DNA of 37,651 bases from Candidatus Zixiibacteriota bacterium (GCA_022614805.1 JAKEHY010000005.1:1-37651); one strand, 5' to 3'; shown: positions 23,438-33,386, numbered from the stretch's first letter. Made by a program: numbers and translations. Notes: generated by a model not told the origin, from the sequence alone.

Positions 23438-24857
23438 CGTAATCCTTTGCATAGTTGGAGAAAAGCGGCTGGGGCCAGACCTCGGAGACGGCGCCGCCGG
23501 TTACCACCCATCTGACTTTCTTGAACCGCAAAAGGGAATCCGCCCCGGCCGAATCCAAAATGTGGTAGGCCCTTTTTTCTTCGGCGGTCAAAAGATGGGC
23601 AATGTCCAGCCCGACCGTTTCCGTTCCACGCGGCAACTGCATTCCGGCCAAAACGGCATACCCCGGCCATTCCGAAAAGAGGGTATCAGTCGAGCTTCCG
23701 TTTTCCCGCAGATGTTCAATCACCGGTTTCACACTGGACAGAAGAAACGGCCGGTTGAGGGGGCGGTAGCCAAAGAGGAAGATGTAAGCGACCATTCCCA
23801 AACTAACCAGATGGGCGGCCCCCAAGGCCAGTTGCTTGCCGATTTCGAATCGGGCTGCATATCTTTCTTGCACGACCTTCCATCCAAATCCAGCCAACAG
23901 GATAAGGTAGGGTAAGGTTTCGGTGTAGTATTGCACCATCGAAGGGGTTGAAATAAAAAAAACAAAATGCAAAACCAAGGCCGAACCCAAAGCAAGCAAA
24001 AATATCTCCCGCTGCCAAGTCTCCTTTGGTCGGAAGCGGAGGCCCAAGAAAGCCAAAACATACAGGACCAGATTCTGGGGGAGAAGGGCAAACTTGCCAA
24101 AAGCCGTCAGTCGGTGAAGAAAATCAAACCCTCCCCCCGCCACCACTTCCGACCCCCAGAGCCTGTGATAGGTATAGTTGTTGAAAAGGAAGGCCGGCGG
24201 TGAATTCAAAAAGAAGAAAAGCGAAAACGAAAGCGCCAACGCCAATCCAAAAACCCATAATGAAAACTTTTTCCGATTTAAATCCTTCTTTTGCAGAAGA
24301 TACACCCCCCACACCGCTGCGGGAAAAGCCAAAAACCCCCGAAAGTTGGCGGCCATACCAGCGGCGAGCCCGCTCCAAAAAAAAGCCAGCTTTTGCGGAA
24401 CGGGGCTACCGGTCAAACTCCAGAATCCCAAAAAAAGAAAGAAATCCCCCCAGCCGGCCGGTTTGGCGACCGAACCCCAAGTCAAGACCAGCCCGTTCAA
24501 AATCCAAAAACCCCAGACCGCAAAAGCGGTCGTATCGTCCCACAGCCGCCGGGCCAGCGAAAAAAGGAGAAGTCCGGTAAGAACCGGCGCAAGAGTGGAA
24601 AGCAATCGAACGACGAAAAGACCGGCCCAGCCGAGATTTGAAAAAGGAGCGATAAAATACGGGTAACAGGGGGTCTGCACGTACATAAAGTCGATGTAGG
24701 GCAGCCGCCCCAAAAGGACCTCTCTGGCGGCTGACAGATAAAGCCCCTCGTCGGCATCGATGTACCGGAAGAAAACGAAAATCACCAAAAGCAAAACGTG
24801 CAGGGGAACCATAAGGGAAACTTTTTGCCTGAAAGACAAGTCGTGAAAGAATTTCAT
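23400..24857 (-). CDS. GT-C membrane glycosyltransferase (PMT/ArnT-like family 39 type)
   Basis: The 485-aa polytopic protein has about ten hydrophobic segments. The N-terminal loop RYIDADEGLYLSAAREVLLG (31-50) carries the acidic motif expected in the first extracytoplasmic loop of PMT_2/ArnT-type enzymes. Such proteins transfer sugars from polyprenyl-phosphate donors on the outer face of the inner membrane. The C-terminal 130 residues form a soluble domain. Donor and acceptor are unknown. It overlaps the upstream gene by 4 bases. Confidence 0.75.
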   Translation of the reverse strand: MKFFHDLSFRQKVSLMVPLHVLLLVIFVFFRYIDADEGLYLSAAREVLLGRLPYIDFMYVQTPCYPYFIAPFSNLGWAGLFVVRLLSTLAPVLTGLLLFSLARRLWDDTTAFAVWGFWILNGLVLTWGSVAKPAGWGDFFLFLGFWSLTGSPVPQKLAFFWSGLAAGMAANFRGFLAFPAAVWGVYLLQKKDLNRKKFSLWVFGLALALSFSLFFFLNSPPAFLFNNYTYHRLWGSEVVAGGGFDFLHRLTAFGKFALLPQNLVLYVLAFLGLRFRPKETWQREIFLLALGSALVLHFVFFISTPSMVQYYTETLPYLILLAGFGWKVVQERYAARFEIGKQLALGAAHLVSLGMVAYIFLFGYRPLNRPFLLSSVKPVIEHLRENGSSTDTLFSEWPGYAVLAGMQLPRGTETVGLDIAHLLTAEEKRAYHILDSAGADSLLRFKKVRWVVTGGAVSEVWPQPLFSNYAKDYDAGPIRIYRRKE

Positions 24858-26083
24858 TTCAATTTGGATTCGATTAAGTTTGAAAGCTGCCCGGCCTGCT
24901 TATCCCACCCGAACGGCTGACGCAGCGTTTCGGGGAGGGAAGGCAATGAACCGTTCTCCCATTGCCGGTAATAAAACTCCAATTGCTCCACAATCTCATC
25001 CTCCCGGCTGCACAGCGCGCCGACCGGGTATTGGGAAAAAAAGTCCGCCACGGCGCTCCCCGCTCCCGCCACCGCCAAAACCGGTTTTCCGAGACCGATG
25101 TATTCGAAAATCTTGGCGGGAAGGTTTAGGCCGTAGGCCGGTTCGGGGGGCAGGAAAAGAAGAAAAAGGTCGGCCTCCCCAAGTTTCTGCCGGGCGGCCC
25201 GGTGGGGAAGGTAGCCGGTCACCTCGGCGTTTTCGGCCAGCGCCAATTCCTCCAGCCAGGACCGAACCGGAAGTTCCAGCACCCGGCCGACCAAAAGGAG
25301 TCGAAACGGGCGTCCCTTGCTTTTTTTCCAGCGCGAAAGGGCTTTAAAAAAAGGGTGCGGATTATGGGGGGCGTTCAAAGTCCCTCCGTAGGCCAAAGTA
25401 AAAATCTTTCGGGGGGAAGCAAAATCTGAAACCTTAATCTCCGGGTCAAAGCCGTTAAAAACCGTAGCTACCTTACCGGCTTGGGCCAACGGCTCCAGAA
25501 AATTTTTCAAGCCGTCGTTGACCGCCGTGACCCCGTCCGCCGCGGCAAGCAGGCGTTTCAATTTCTCCCGCCTTTTTTGCCATACATTCGAGTTTTCTTC
25601 CGGCCCCTCCGCCTCCCAGGGGTCGCGGAAATCGGCAAACCATTGGATATCGTTGGTCCGTTTCAGCCAGAGCCCGGCCAGATGCAGGGACGGCGGAGGC
25701 GACGTCGTCCAGATTGCGGAAATGGAAAATTCCTCAATCAACCGGCACCCCTTCGCCCAGACAAAGGGCGCAAACCCGAGCTTGGCATCCCAAAACAGTT
25801 TTCCGGCAGCCGGACGAAAACCGGTGCCGGTCCGTTTCCGCCGTCCAAAAAGGTAAGAAACTCGTGCGGGGTCCAAAGAACCGGCCCGAAAGACCGGAAT
25901 CTCTTTGGGAAAATCCTCCAAGAGCGTCGGGTCGGTCTCCCAGTAGGCAATCGGCTTTACGGTCAGGACGTAAACCCGCCACCCCAAGCGGAAAAGGTAT
26001 TTGGCCAGCCCAAGAGGGCGCTGCACGCCGGCCATTCCGAGGGGAGGAAAGTAGTAGCTGATTAACAGGATGGAACGTTTCAC
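24854..26083 (-). CDS. Glycosyltransferase family 4-like protein
   Basis: The N-terminal ILLISYYFPPLGMAGVQRPL is typical of GT4 enzymes with an N-terminal GT_4-like domain. DFRDPW (151-156), NGFD (210-213), GGTLN (233-237) and LPAKIFEYIGLGKPVLAV (321-338) are hallmarks of the GT-B fold; the Glu in the last motif lies in the nucleotide-sugar site. At 409 aa it is complete and soluble. It probably adds a sugar to a surface glycan built with the neighbouring transferases. It overlaps both neighbours by 4 bases. Confidence 0.88.
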   Translation of the reverse strand: MKRSILLISYYFPPLGMAGVQRPLGLAKYLFRLGWRVYVLTVKPIAYWETDPTLLEDFPKEIPVFRAGSLDPARVSYLFGRRKRTGTGFRPAAGKLFWDAKLGFAPFVWAKGCRLIEEFSISAIWTTSPPPSLHLAGLWLKRTNDIQWFADFRDPWEAEGPEENSNVWQKRREKLKRLLAAADGVTAVNDGLKNFLEPLAQAGKVATVFNGFDPEIKVSDFASPRKIFTLAYGGTLNAPHNPHPFFKALSRWKKSKGRPFRLLLVGRVLELPVRSWLEELALAENAEVTGYLPHRAARQKLGEADLFLLFLPPEPAYGLNLPAKIFEYIGLGKPVLAVAGAGSAVADFFSQYPVGALCSREDEIVEQLEFYYRQWENGSLPSLPETLRQPFGWDKQAGQLSNLIESKLK

Positions 26084-27150
26084 GGATGTTTTTTCACCAA
26101 ATCAGAAAAGGCCCGCTCCACATCGGCCATATTATCTTCCCAAACCGCTTTGGTCGAAACCTTCTCGAAGGCCCGTTCCCCCAACCGCATCCGCAGCCCG
26201 GCGTCATCCAAGAGTTTTCCAATGAGAAAGGCCAGCATTTCGTCGTCTTTGGGCACAAAGGTCAGCCCGTTTTCCATAACCGTTATCCACTCCGCATTCC
26301 CCGGAACCTCCGTCACGAGGCAGGCCAGCTTGGCGGCCATCCCCTCCAGAAGGGAAACGGAAGTGGAATCGGACAGCGCCGTGGAGACATAGATATCGGC
26401 TTCGAGCAGCACCTTCCGGTAATCGGAGATGGAAAGCTCTCCCAGAAAGGTGACCCGGTTGGCAATTCCCAGCCTAGCCGCCAGCCGCTCCAGTTTCTGC
26501 TTCCGGGAACCGGTTCCGACAATCAGGGCCCGCCAGTTCGGACGTTTCTTCAGGCGGGCCAAAGCACGCAAAAACGTCTCCACATTATATAATTTTTCCA
26601 GCCGCCGGCAGGAAAGAATGGTAAGGGTTTCCTTGGGGGACAAGACCCTTCGGCTTCCCTCCTCCAGAAGCGGACGTTCCACCCCCATTGGGCGTACCAA
26701 GAGTCTATCTTTGTTCACCCCCAAATACAAAACTTCGACGGCAGCCGAACGGGAATCGGCCGTAACCAAGCGGGCTTTGGAAAGGGAGTAGCGGGCCCGC
26801 AATCGGTGCAGAAAACTTTTTTTGGGGGAAATCAGAACGTCCGACCCCCAGGTGGTGATTACCAAGGGGCGGACGCCGGCAAGCGCACCGATGAATCCGT
26901 AATTGGGAACGAAATGGGCGTTGACCAAATCCGGCCCCAGCCCGGCCATCTCCCTTTTCAGCCCGGATACCAGGGAAAGGTAACCCAGAACCCGCCCCGG
27001 CAGGCGCGGGAGAAGCCGCCGGTATCCGGGAAGTTCCTCCTTCGGCGGCTCCGCCGACCAGGAATGGACCTCGTGGCCCCGCTCCGCAAAGAACCGCACC
27101 CAGCGTATAAAGTGACTGCTCTGGGCGTCTCCGAGAAAAAGCAGTTTCAC
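26080..27150 (-). CDS. Glycosyltransferase family 4 protein
   Basis: The 356-aa GT-B protein begins MKLLFLGDAQSSHFIRWVRF. It has WGSD (101-104) in the N-terminal domain and STSVSLLEGMAAKLACLVTE (262-281) in the C-terminal nucleotide-sugar-binding domain, where the E-x7-E motif of GT4 enzymes would be. VGTGSRKQKLERL (211-223) is the standard strand-turn of this fold. The substrate is unknown. It is translationally coupled to its neighbours by 4-base overlaps. Confidence 0.88.
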   Translation of the reverse strand: MKLLFLGDAQSSHFIRWVRFFAERGHEVHSWSAEPPKEELPGYRRLLPRLPGRVLGYLSLVSGLKREMAGLGPDLVNAHFVPNYGFIGALAGVRPLVITTWGSDVLISPKKSFLHRLRARYSLSKARLVTADSRSAAVEVLYLGVNKDRLLVRPMGVERPLLEEGSRRVLSPKETLTILSCRRLEKLYNVETFLRALARLKKRPNWRALIVGTGSRKQKLERLAARLGIANRVTFLGELSISDYRKVLLEADIYVSTALSDSTSVSLLEGMAAKLACLVTEVPGNAEWITVMENGLTFVPKDDEMLAFLIGKLLDDAGLRMRLGERAFEKVSTKAVWEDNMADVERAFSDLVKKHP

Positions 27151-28100
27151 GCCCGGCCCCGCAGCTTTTCATACCAGCCCCGCAGAGCTCGTTTGAGCGG
27201 GGGGGCAAACACATATTCGTACGTGGGGCGGCGTTTCCCCCCAAAACGCTCTTTCAAAAGTGCCGCTCCTTCGGCGCCGGCCGGGGTCTGTCCAAAGTCG
27301 ATTGTCTTAAACCCTTTATTGGCGGCCCAATCCAGAGTCCGGGCCAAGAGGAAATATCCCGGCCGAAGCCCGGAAAAAACGGGGTCAAAATCGGCGTCCC
27401 ACAAAAAAAGTTTTTCCCGAAAGGGGAGGCCGATGAGATACCCGGCCGTCTTCCCCTCTTTCAAAGCCAAAAACCAGAGGGCGCGGCCGCCGGGCAAAAA
27501 AATCGCCGCCAGCTTCCGGTAAAAAACCTTCGAATAGAAATCCTTCTTGCGCCCCCGGCCGGAAAAAGAAAAAAAACGGGACAAATCCTCCTCTTTTTCG
27601 ATTCGCAAAAGGGAAAAACCGGCCGTAAGCGCCGTCCCCACCTGCTCTTCCATCGAGCGGGAAAACTTCAACCGGCCTCCGGAAGGAAGGGTCAGATAAT
27701 GGGAAAAATGAACGTTTTTCTGAAAACCAAGTTCTTCGAGAGCCGGCTCTTCTTTTTCCGAGATGACCACCAGCCGCTCCCGCCGAGCTCCCGCCGTACG
27801 CTCAATCCAGGTACGGTACAGGGCAGCTTCCTCTCCTCCTCCGACCACCCCGCCGCAGGTGCCCATCGGCATTGAATAGTAGTTGTCCAGCCACTTTCTG
27901 GCGCGAACGAACGGCAGCCCGGCCCGGTAGCCCCCCTCCGGCTCGACATCGACCAAAAAGCAACTTTCAAAAAAAGAATAGCTTTCCTGCCAGAGCCGGG
28001 CCCATTCGGCCGTGTGGAAAAAAGTGGCCGCCGGAGCCGCCGCCAAGAGCTCTTCCCACCGTTGGCGGTCCAGTTCGGCAAGTTTCAAAAGTTGAATCAA
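27147..28100 (-). CDS. FemAB/GNAT-like acyltransferase
   Basis: The 317-aa protein begins with TFFHTAEWARLWQESY (26-41), a pattern common to FemAB-like and BioF2-like acyltransferases. Its second half has GKTAGYLIGLPFREKLFLWD, then LRPGYFLLARTLDWAANKGF, matching the acetyl-CoA or aminoacyl-binding part of that fold (Acetyltransf_6). Relatives in polysaccharide clusters acylate sugars; FemAB proper adds amino acids to lipid II. Position among glycosyltransferases favours glycan or lipid-sugar modification. Exact reaction unknown. Confidence 0.7.
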   Translation of the reverse strand: MIQLLKLAELDRQRWEELLAAAPAATFFHTAEWARLWQESYSFFESCFLVDVEPEGGYRAGLPFVRARKWLDNYYSMPMGTCGGVVGGGEEAALYRTWIERTAGARRERLVVISEKEEPALEELGFQKNVHFSHYLTLPSGGRLKFSRSMEEQVGTALTAGFSLLRIEKEEDLSRFFSFSGRGRKKDFYSKVFYRKLAAIFLPGGRALWFLALKEGKTAGYLIGLPFREKLFLWDADFDPVFSGLRPGYFLLARTLDWAANKGFKTIDFGQTPAGAEGAALLKERFGGKRRPTYEYVFAPPLKRALRGWYEKLRGRA

Positions 28101-28101
28101 C

Positions 28102-30318
28102 CTAAAATTGCCGGATGACCGCCAGCTTGCCGGTGAAGTTTTTTTGCCCGGGAACGTTCACCAGAAACAAATAAACGCCGGAGGCGACGTGGTTCCCCCG
28201 TGAGTTTTTCCCATCCCAGAAGTCGGTATCCACGAGCCGACGCACCTCCTCCCCGGCAATCGTGTAGATGTGCAGAGTGGCCTCCAGGGGCAACCCCCGG
28301 AAATAGACCCGCTCGCTGCCCGTTTTCAAAAGGAAGGGATTGGGAAAGGCCTCCACCATCGAGGGGGGCGTTGATTCTTCCAGCACCTGGGTGGAAAGGC
28401 GGGAAAGCCCGCCGGCGGTGCCTATCCACAGATAGCCGGTTTCCGGGTCAAAATCCATAGCGTTTATCAAAGACGCCACCAGACCGGAATTTTCCGGCAG
28501 AAAGGGACCGAAAATCTCCCCTTCTTCGGTGATGACCGCCAGCCCGTTGGTCGTTCCGACCCATTTGTTGTTGCGGGGGTCCACCACGATGGAATTCACC
28601 TGCGGGCCCACGGGCTGCGGCAGGGGAACCGTCTCGAAAAAACTGAAATCGGCGTTGAAGCGGGAAAGCCCCAGGCCGGTGCCGGCCCAGAGGGTGCCGC
28701 GCCGGTCGACGACGATGGCGGTGACGCGGTTGTCCAGAAGAAAATTGTCCTCCTTGTTGTAATAGACCAGCCGATCGTCGCTTTTGTTGGAAACCGTACC
28801 GCCAAAGTTGAGATGGCCGATGCCGGGCGCATTGTCCGGCTTAAAAGCGATCCAGATATTGTCCCCGTCGGGGAACAGGGCCACAATGTCATTAGAGGCG
28901 TCAAATCCATCGCTTGAATTGAAAACCGTGAAACTTCCGTCCGGTTTGCGCACCACCAGGGCCTGTCCGTTGGAAGCGAGGCTGTTGGCAAACCAGACGT
29001 TTCCCTGATAATCGTCGGCGACATCCGTAACCAGGATATAAAAATTGAACCCGGGAATTCCCACCAAAGGAGAGTTCAGGGTATCGAAACGGAAAAAGCT
29101 GTCCGGTTTTGCCCCCCAAGCCACGGTAGCCGCTCCACCCCAGAAACCATACCATTTATTCCCGGCTTGGTCCAAATCCACCGCCACGGACAGTCCGGCC
29201 ATCTGGGGAACCGTGTCGAGAATCTTCCAGTTGACGCCGTCGAACATCGAAGCACCGAAGCGGTCGTTGGCGCACCAGATGCGTCCGAAACCGTCCACGG
29301 CCAAGTCGTCGAAGTAATTTCCCGGCGGCCCCGGCGGACGGTAAATGGACCAGAAACTCCCCCGCCAGCGGGCGAACCCTCCTCCGGGCGTGCCGGCGAA
29401 AAGTTGGTTTTGTGGGGTCACAAAAAGGGCCGGAAAGATTCGCCCGCCGTAAATGGTGTCGCTGAGCAAATCATACCCGATCCCATCCACCGTGCGCACT
29501 AAACCATACTGCCAAGGCGAATACAAGGTGTCCCCAAGCGAAACCATTGAAGCAATGAAACCAGCACCGAGGTGAGGGCGATACACCCGAAAGCGTGCCG
29601 AGTCGCTCAAATAAGCAAAAATGCCGACGGAGGTGCCGACCAGAAGCGTGTCCTGAAAAACTAAAAGAGAATATGCATCCTTGTTGGTCAGTCCGGCGCT
29701 GGGATTGCGCCAGTAAGCCGAATCGAGAAGGTTGAAACCGTTTTTATAAGCCTGCGCCACTCCCTGTGGGGTGGCGGCCCAGATGGAATCGCGGAAGAGG
29801 GCCAGTGCCCGCACCGGGGTTTCGATATTGATGCTTCCCAGCCGCCGGTAGATTTCCTTCATTTCTCCGCCGTTTCTCTCGGTCAAAAACAAAGCGACCC
29901 CAATGTCGGTTCCAATCCAGAGCCGGTCGGAATCCGGCAGGATGACGGACAGTTTGAGCCGGCGGCCGTCCGGCCCCAGCATCGGATAAACGGTAAAACG
30001 GTTTCGGGCCAAATCATATTTGGTCAAAGTTCCGTTATCCGCACCCGCCCAGACGTTCCCCCGGCCGTCGGCGGCTACCGACAATAGGAAATTTCCTCCC
30101 AAACCCTCGGCGTTGGTGAAGACCTGGCGCGCCTCGAAGGTTGGGTTGAATTTCACCAGTCCTCCGGTGGTGGCTACCCAAAGGTAGCCGCCGGCATAGG
30201 CAAACCCCCGGACGTCGTTGGTATTGGTGTAGTTTTTCCATTCGCCGATGATGAAGGCCTCGGCGCCGGAATGAACCAAAACAACGTACAAAAACCCGAA
30301 GAAGAAGCCCCGTTTCAT
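28102..30318 (-). CDS. Secreted beta-propeller protein with FlgD/type IX-sorting-like C-terminus (PorZ-like)
   Basis: A signal peptide (1-21, ending SGAEA) is followed by IGEWKNYTNTNDVRGFAYAG and many repeats of the type GNVWAGADNG, LWIGTDIG, LWAGTGLGLSRFN and YLWIGTAGGLSRL. These are two-component-regulator-type propeller blades, enough for two propellers. The last 84 residues (from 655; FPNPF, WDGKNSRG, ASGVYLFLV) match FlgD-Ig/type IX sorting domains common in FCB bacteria. The architecture of signal peptide, two propellers and C-terminal sorting domain is that of PorZ, a type IX secretion surface component; that identity is inference. The gene is separated from both neighbours by a single base. 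Confidence 0.75.
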   Translation of the reverse strand: MKRGFFFGFLYVVLVHSGAEAFIIGEWKNYTNTNDVRGFAYAGGYLWVATTGGLVKFNPTFEARQVFTNAEGLGGNFLLSVAADGRGNVWAGADNGTLTKYDLARNRFTVYPMLGPDGRRLKLSVILPDSDRLWIGTDIGVALFLTERNGGEMKEIYRRLGSINIETPVRALALFRDSIWAATPQGVAQAYKNGFNLLDSAYWRNPSAGLTNKDAYSLLVFQDTLLVGTSVGIFAYLSDSARFRVYRPHLGAGFIASMVSLGDTLYSPWQYGLVRTVDGIGYDLLSDTIYGGRIFPALFVTPQNQLFAGTPGGGFARWRGSFWSIYRPPGPPGNYFDDLAVDGFGRIWCANDRFGASMFDGVNWKILDTVPQMAGLSVAVDLDQAGNKWYGFWGGAATVAWGAKPDSFFRFDTLNSPLVGIPGFNFYILVTDVADDYQGNVWFANSLASNGQALVVRKPDGSFTVFNSSDGFDASNDIVALFPDGDNIWIAFKPDNAPGIGHLNFGGTVSNKSDDRLVYYNKEDNFLLDNRVTAIVVDRRGTLWAGTGLGLSRFNADFSFFETVPLPQPVGPQVNSIVVDPRNNKWVGTTNGLAVITEEGEIFGPFLPENSGLVASLINAMDFDPETGYLWIGTAGGLSRLSTQVLEESTPPSMVEAFPNPFLLKTGSERVYFRGLPLEATLHIYTIAGEEVRRLVDTDFWDGKNSRGNHVASGVYLFLVNVPGQKNFTGKLAVIRQF

Positions 30319-30319
30319 T

Positions 30320-31870
30320 TTAACCTGCCCGAACCCGGCTTCCCAAGCGGGCCTGCGCCAGCGAGAGTACCGAAAGCAAGCTGACCAGAAAACAGCCCTG
30401 CGGGAAAAAATCCCCCCAGCGGGCGTAAAAGGTTGTTTCTGCGCGCAACGGAATTTCCGCCATCACGATTTGCTTTTTGAAAAGCCCCCCTTCCGCCAGC
30501 ACCCGGCCGTACGGGTCGAAGGCGGCCGAGATGCCGGAGTTGGCCGCCCGCACCACCGGAATCCGGTTTTCCACCGCCCGAAAAAGGGCTATCCGCTCAT
30601 GCTGATAGGGCCCGTTGGTGCGCCCGTACCAGCCGTCGTTGGTGATGCCGACCAAAAACAAGGCCCCTTTCAGGACAAACCGCCGCACCAAATCCGGGAA
30701 GACCACCTCGTAACAAATCAATGCCCCATAAGACCCAAAGGAGGAATTTAAAAGCAGAATCGAATCCCCCGGCGTGAAATCCGCCTGCCCGACGTGAATG
30801 TCCTTCAGCACCCGCACCCGCCCGGAAAAGGGAATTGTCTCTCCGAACGGCACCAGGTGTAATTTGGAGTAGGGAATCGAGGGCTGCCCCAGGGTGTCGA
30901 AATGGTAGGCGGCGTTGTAATACAGATATTGATTGGGACCGAGCGCGCGGTAGGCCAAAGTTCCCACCAGCATTTCCTTTTTGGCCACCTGCGCCATCGC
31001 CATTACTTGATACAAATAATCCGGCTCCTGGAGCAAGTAGCAGGGGGCCGCGGTCTCCGGCCAGACCAGAAAATCGGCTCCCCGGGCCGCCGCCACAAAG
31101 GCCAGCTGCCGGTAGGTGTCGAAACTGTTCTGGGTGAAGGCTGCATCCCATTTGCTCCAGCTGTCGATGTTTCCCTGCAGCAACGCCACTTTCATCACCG
31201 GCTTGGTTTGAGCGTTTTCCAGAACCCATAAACCGTAAACTCCGGGCGCAAGCCAGAGAACAAAGGCGGCGGCAAAGCCGAACCAACGTTTCTTTTCGAT
31301 GTTTTCGAGCGCATAAAAAATCAGCAGATTCAAGACCACAATCCAAAACGAAAGCAACGTATCCCCTGCGAAGGGGAGAACTTGGAGCCAAGCGGTGTGG
31401 TAGCTCTGGGTGTAGCTCAAATTAGCCCAGGGGAAGGCCAGCTCCCCCAACGTGCGAAAGTACTCCAGTCCGACCAACAGAAACGGCAAGAGCAAATAGG
31501 CCCGATGCCCCCAACGCTTTCTCGAAAGCCCGAAAATCCAGAAGGGCACGGCCCAGTAGAGAGCTAATATCAGAACCATCGCGACGGTCCCCGGCAAGGT
31601 CACCCGCCAAGTCCAGAAAAGGGCGGTGGCGTTGAAGGCCAGTCCGAAAAGATAGGCCAGAATGAGATGTTGTTTCGGAGTTTTGTCCTTCAAAGCATAC
31701 AAAAGCGGGACTAAAACGAAGTAGGCGATGAAACCGGTGGGAAACGGAGGATATGCCAAGGTCAGCGCCAGCCCGCCGACGATCGCGAAAAGATAATCCC
31801 GGCGGGAAATTTGCGGCTTTGGCTCCAAAGCGGCGGCGACTTCGGGGGGGGGAGTTAAAACTTCAGTCAT
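30320..31870 (-). CDS. lnt: Apolipoprotein N-acyltransferase
   Basis: Lnt adds the third acyl chain to lipoproteins in the inner membrane, the final maturation step in bacteria with an outer membrane. The N-terminal half has about six membrane helices; the C-terminal nitrilase-like domain contains the catalytic triad Glu272 (VWPETAAP), Lys336 (YSKLHLVPFGE) and Cys386 (ICYEVVFPDL). Length 516 aa matches the family. The start overlaps the gpmI stop by 8 bases. Confidence 0.95.
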   Translation of the reverse strand: MTEVLTPPPEVAAALEPKPQISRRDYLFAIVGGLALTLAYPPFPTGFIAYFVLVPLLYALKDKTPKQHLILAYLFGLAFNATALFWTWRVTLPGTVAMVLILALYWAVPFWIFGLSRKRWGHRAYLLLPFLLVGLEYFRTLGELAFPWANLSYTQSYHTAWLQVLPFAGDTLLSFWIVVLNLLIFYALENIEKKRWFGFAAAFVLWLAPGVYGLWVLENAQTKPVMKVALLQGNIDSWSKWDAAFTQNSFDTYRQLAFVAAARGADFLVWPETAAPCYLLQEPDYLYQVMAMAQVAKKEMLVGTLAYRALGPNQYLYYNAAYHFDTLGQPSIPYSKLHLVPFGETIPFSGRVRVLKDIHVGQADFTPGDSILLLNSSFGSYGALICYEVVFPDLVRRFVLKGALFLVGITNDGWYGRTNGPYQHERIALFRAVENRIPVVRAANSGISAAFDPYGRVLAEGGLFKKQIVMAEIPLRAETTFYARWGDFFPQGCFLVSLLSVLSLAQARLGSRVRAG

Positions 31871-33383
31871 TGGCCAAAAGCGAGCGGCCGGTCATCTCTT
31901 TGGGCTGGGGCAAATTCAAAAGCTCGAGGAAAGTCGGGGCAATGTCGGCCAGAATTCCCCCCGGTCGAAGCGAAAAACGCTTCTCCGGCGCTACTAACGT
32001 GCAGGGGACCGGGTTGGTGGTGTGGGCCGTGTGCGGGCCGTTGGTCTTTTCATCCCACATCGTTTCGCAGTTGCCGTGGTCGGCGGTAATCAGGGCCGTT
32101 CCGCCCGCTTTGCCAACGGCCTCCATTACCCGGCCGACACCGGCATCGACCGCTTCCACGGCGGCCACGGCCGCTTTCAGAACGCCCGTGTGCCCGACCA
32201 TATCCGGATTGGCGTAGTTGAGAATGATAACGTCGTACTTTTTGGACGAAACCGCCTCGGCCACTTTTTCGGTCACCTCCGTCGCGCTCATCTGGGGCTG
32301 CAAATCGTAGGTCGGCACCTTGGGGGAAGGAATCAATATTCGCTCCTCCCCCGGATACGGTTTTTCATTCTGCCCGTTGAAGAAAAAAGTGACGTGGGGG
32401 TATTTTTCCGTTTCCGCAATCCGCAGCTGTTTTTTGCCGGCTTTGGACAAGACCCCGCCGAACAGGTTGGTCAAGGTCATCTGCGGAAAAGCCACGGCCG
32501 CTTTGAGCTTGTCGTCGTAATGAGTGAGGGTGTACAAATCTATCCGCGGTTTCTTTTTTATACCCTCGACCGGCATATCTTTTTCGGTAAGCATAAAGGA
32601 AAGCTGCCGGCCCCGGTCCGTACGGAAGTTGAAAAAGATGACCTGGTCGCCATCAGCTATCAAATTCGGTTGCCTGCTCTCGACGTAAATCGGCTCCATA
32701 AACTCGTCGGTGATTCCTTTGGCATAATACTCCTTGACCGTGGCTACAGGGTCTTTAGTCTTCGTTCCTTCACCGGCAACCAGCAGGCGATACGCTTTTG
32801 AAGTCCGTTCCCAGCGTTTGTCCCGATCCATAGCCCAGTAGCGGCCGCAGACGGTGGCCAATTCCCCGACTTGTTCTTTGCGGCAGAAATCCAAAACTTG
32901 CTGGATAAAACCAGCGCCGGAAGTAGGCGGGCAGTCCCGGCCGTCCAAGAAGGCATGCACGTAAACTTCGGGCACTTTTCTTTGTTTGGCCATTTTCAGC
33001 AAAGCGAAAAGGTGGTCTATTGAGGAATGCACCCCCCCGTTGGAGACCAGTCCCAAAAGATGCAGCCGGACTTTGTCCTTTTTGGCCTTTTCCATCCCCT
33101 CGACTAAGGCCGGATTTTTAAAAAAATCCCCTTCCTCGATGGATTTGTCGATGCGGGTGATTTCCTGATAAACCACCCGCCCGGCACCCAAGTTCAAATG
33201 CCCCACTTCCGAATTCCCCATCTGCCCGTCCGGCAGCCCGACCGAGCGGCCGGAAGCCCCCAGCTGGGTATAGGGATTTTGACTGAAAAGCCGGTCCAAA
33301 TTCGGCTTTTTGGCCAGTGTGACGGCGTTGTAAGAATCGGGGGTCCGGATGCCGTAGCCGTCCAGAATGATGAGAATCAGCAT
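31863..33383 (-). CDS. gpmI: 2,3-bisphosphoglycerate-independent phosphoglycerate mutase
   Basis: This glycolytic enzyme interconverts 3- and 2-phosphoglycerate using two Mn ions. ILIILDGYG (3-11) carries the first metal ligand, and DGQMGNSEVGHLNLGAG (52-68) contains the phosphorylated Ser58. HAFLDGRDCPPTSG, FFNFRTDRGRQL, NPDMVGHTG and ITADHGNCE supply the remaining active-site residues. Length 506 aa is normal. It is a housekeeping gene inside the envelope operon, 3 bases after the small 113-aa gene. Confidence 0.97.
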   Translation of the reverse strand: MLILIILDGYGIRTPDSYNAVTLAKKPNLDRLFSQNPYTQLGASGRSVGLPDGQMGNSEVGHLNLGAGRVVYQEITRIDKSIEEGDFFKNPALVEGMEKAKKDKVRLHLLGLVSNGGVHSSIDHLFALLKMAKQRKVPEVYVHAFLDGRDCPPTSGAGFIQQVLDFCRKEQVGELATVCGRYWAMDRDKRWERTSKAYRLLVAGEGTKTKDPVATVKEYYAKGITDEFMEPIYVESRQPNLIADGDQVIFFNFRTDRGRQLSFMLTEKDMPVEGIKKKPRIDLYTLTHYDDKLKAAVAFPQMTLTNLFGGVLSKAGKKQLRIAETEKYPHVTFFFNGQNEKPYPGEERILIPSPKVPTYDLQPQMSATEVTEKVAEAVSSKKYDVIILNYANPDMVGHTGVLKAAVAAVEAVDAGVGRVMEAVGKAGGTALITADHGNCETMWDEKTNGPHTAHTTNPVPCTLVAPEKRFSLRPGGILADIAPTFLELLNLPQPKEMTGRSLLAND

Positions 33384-33386
33384 AAA

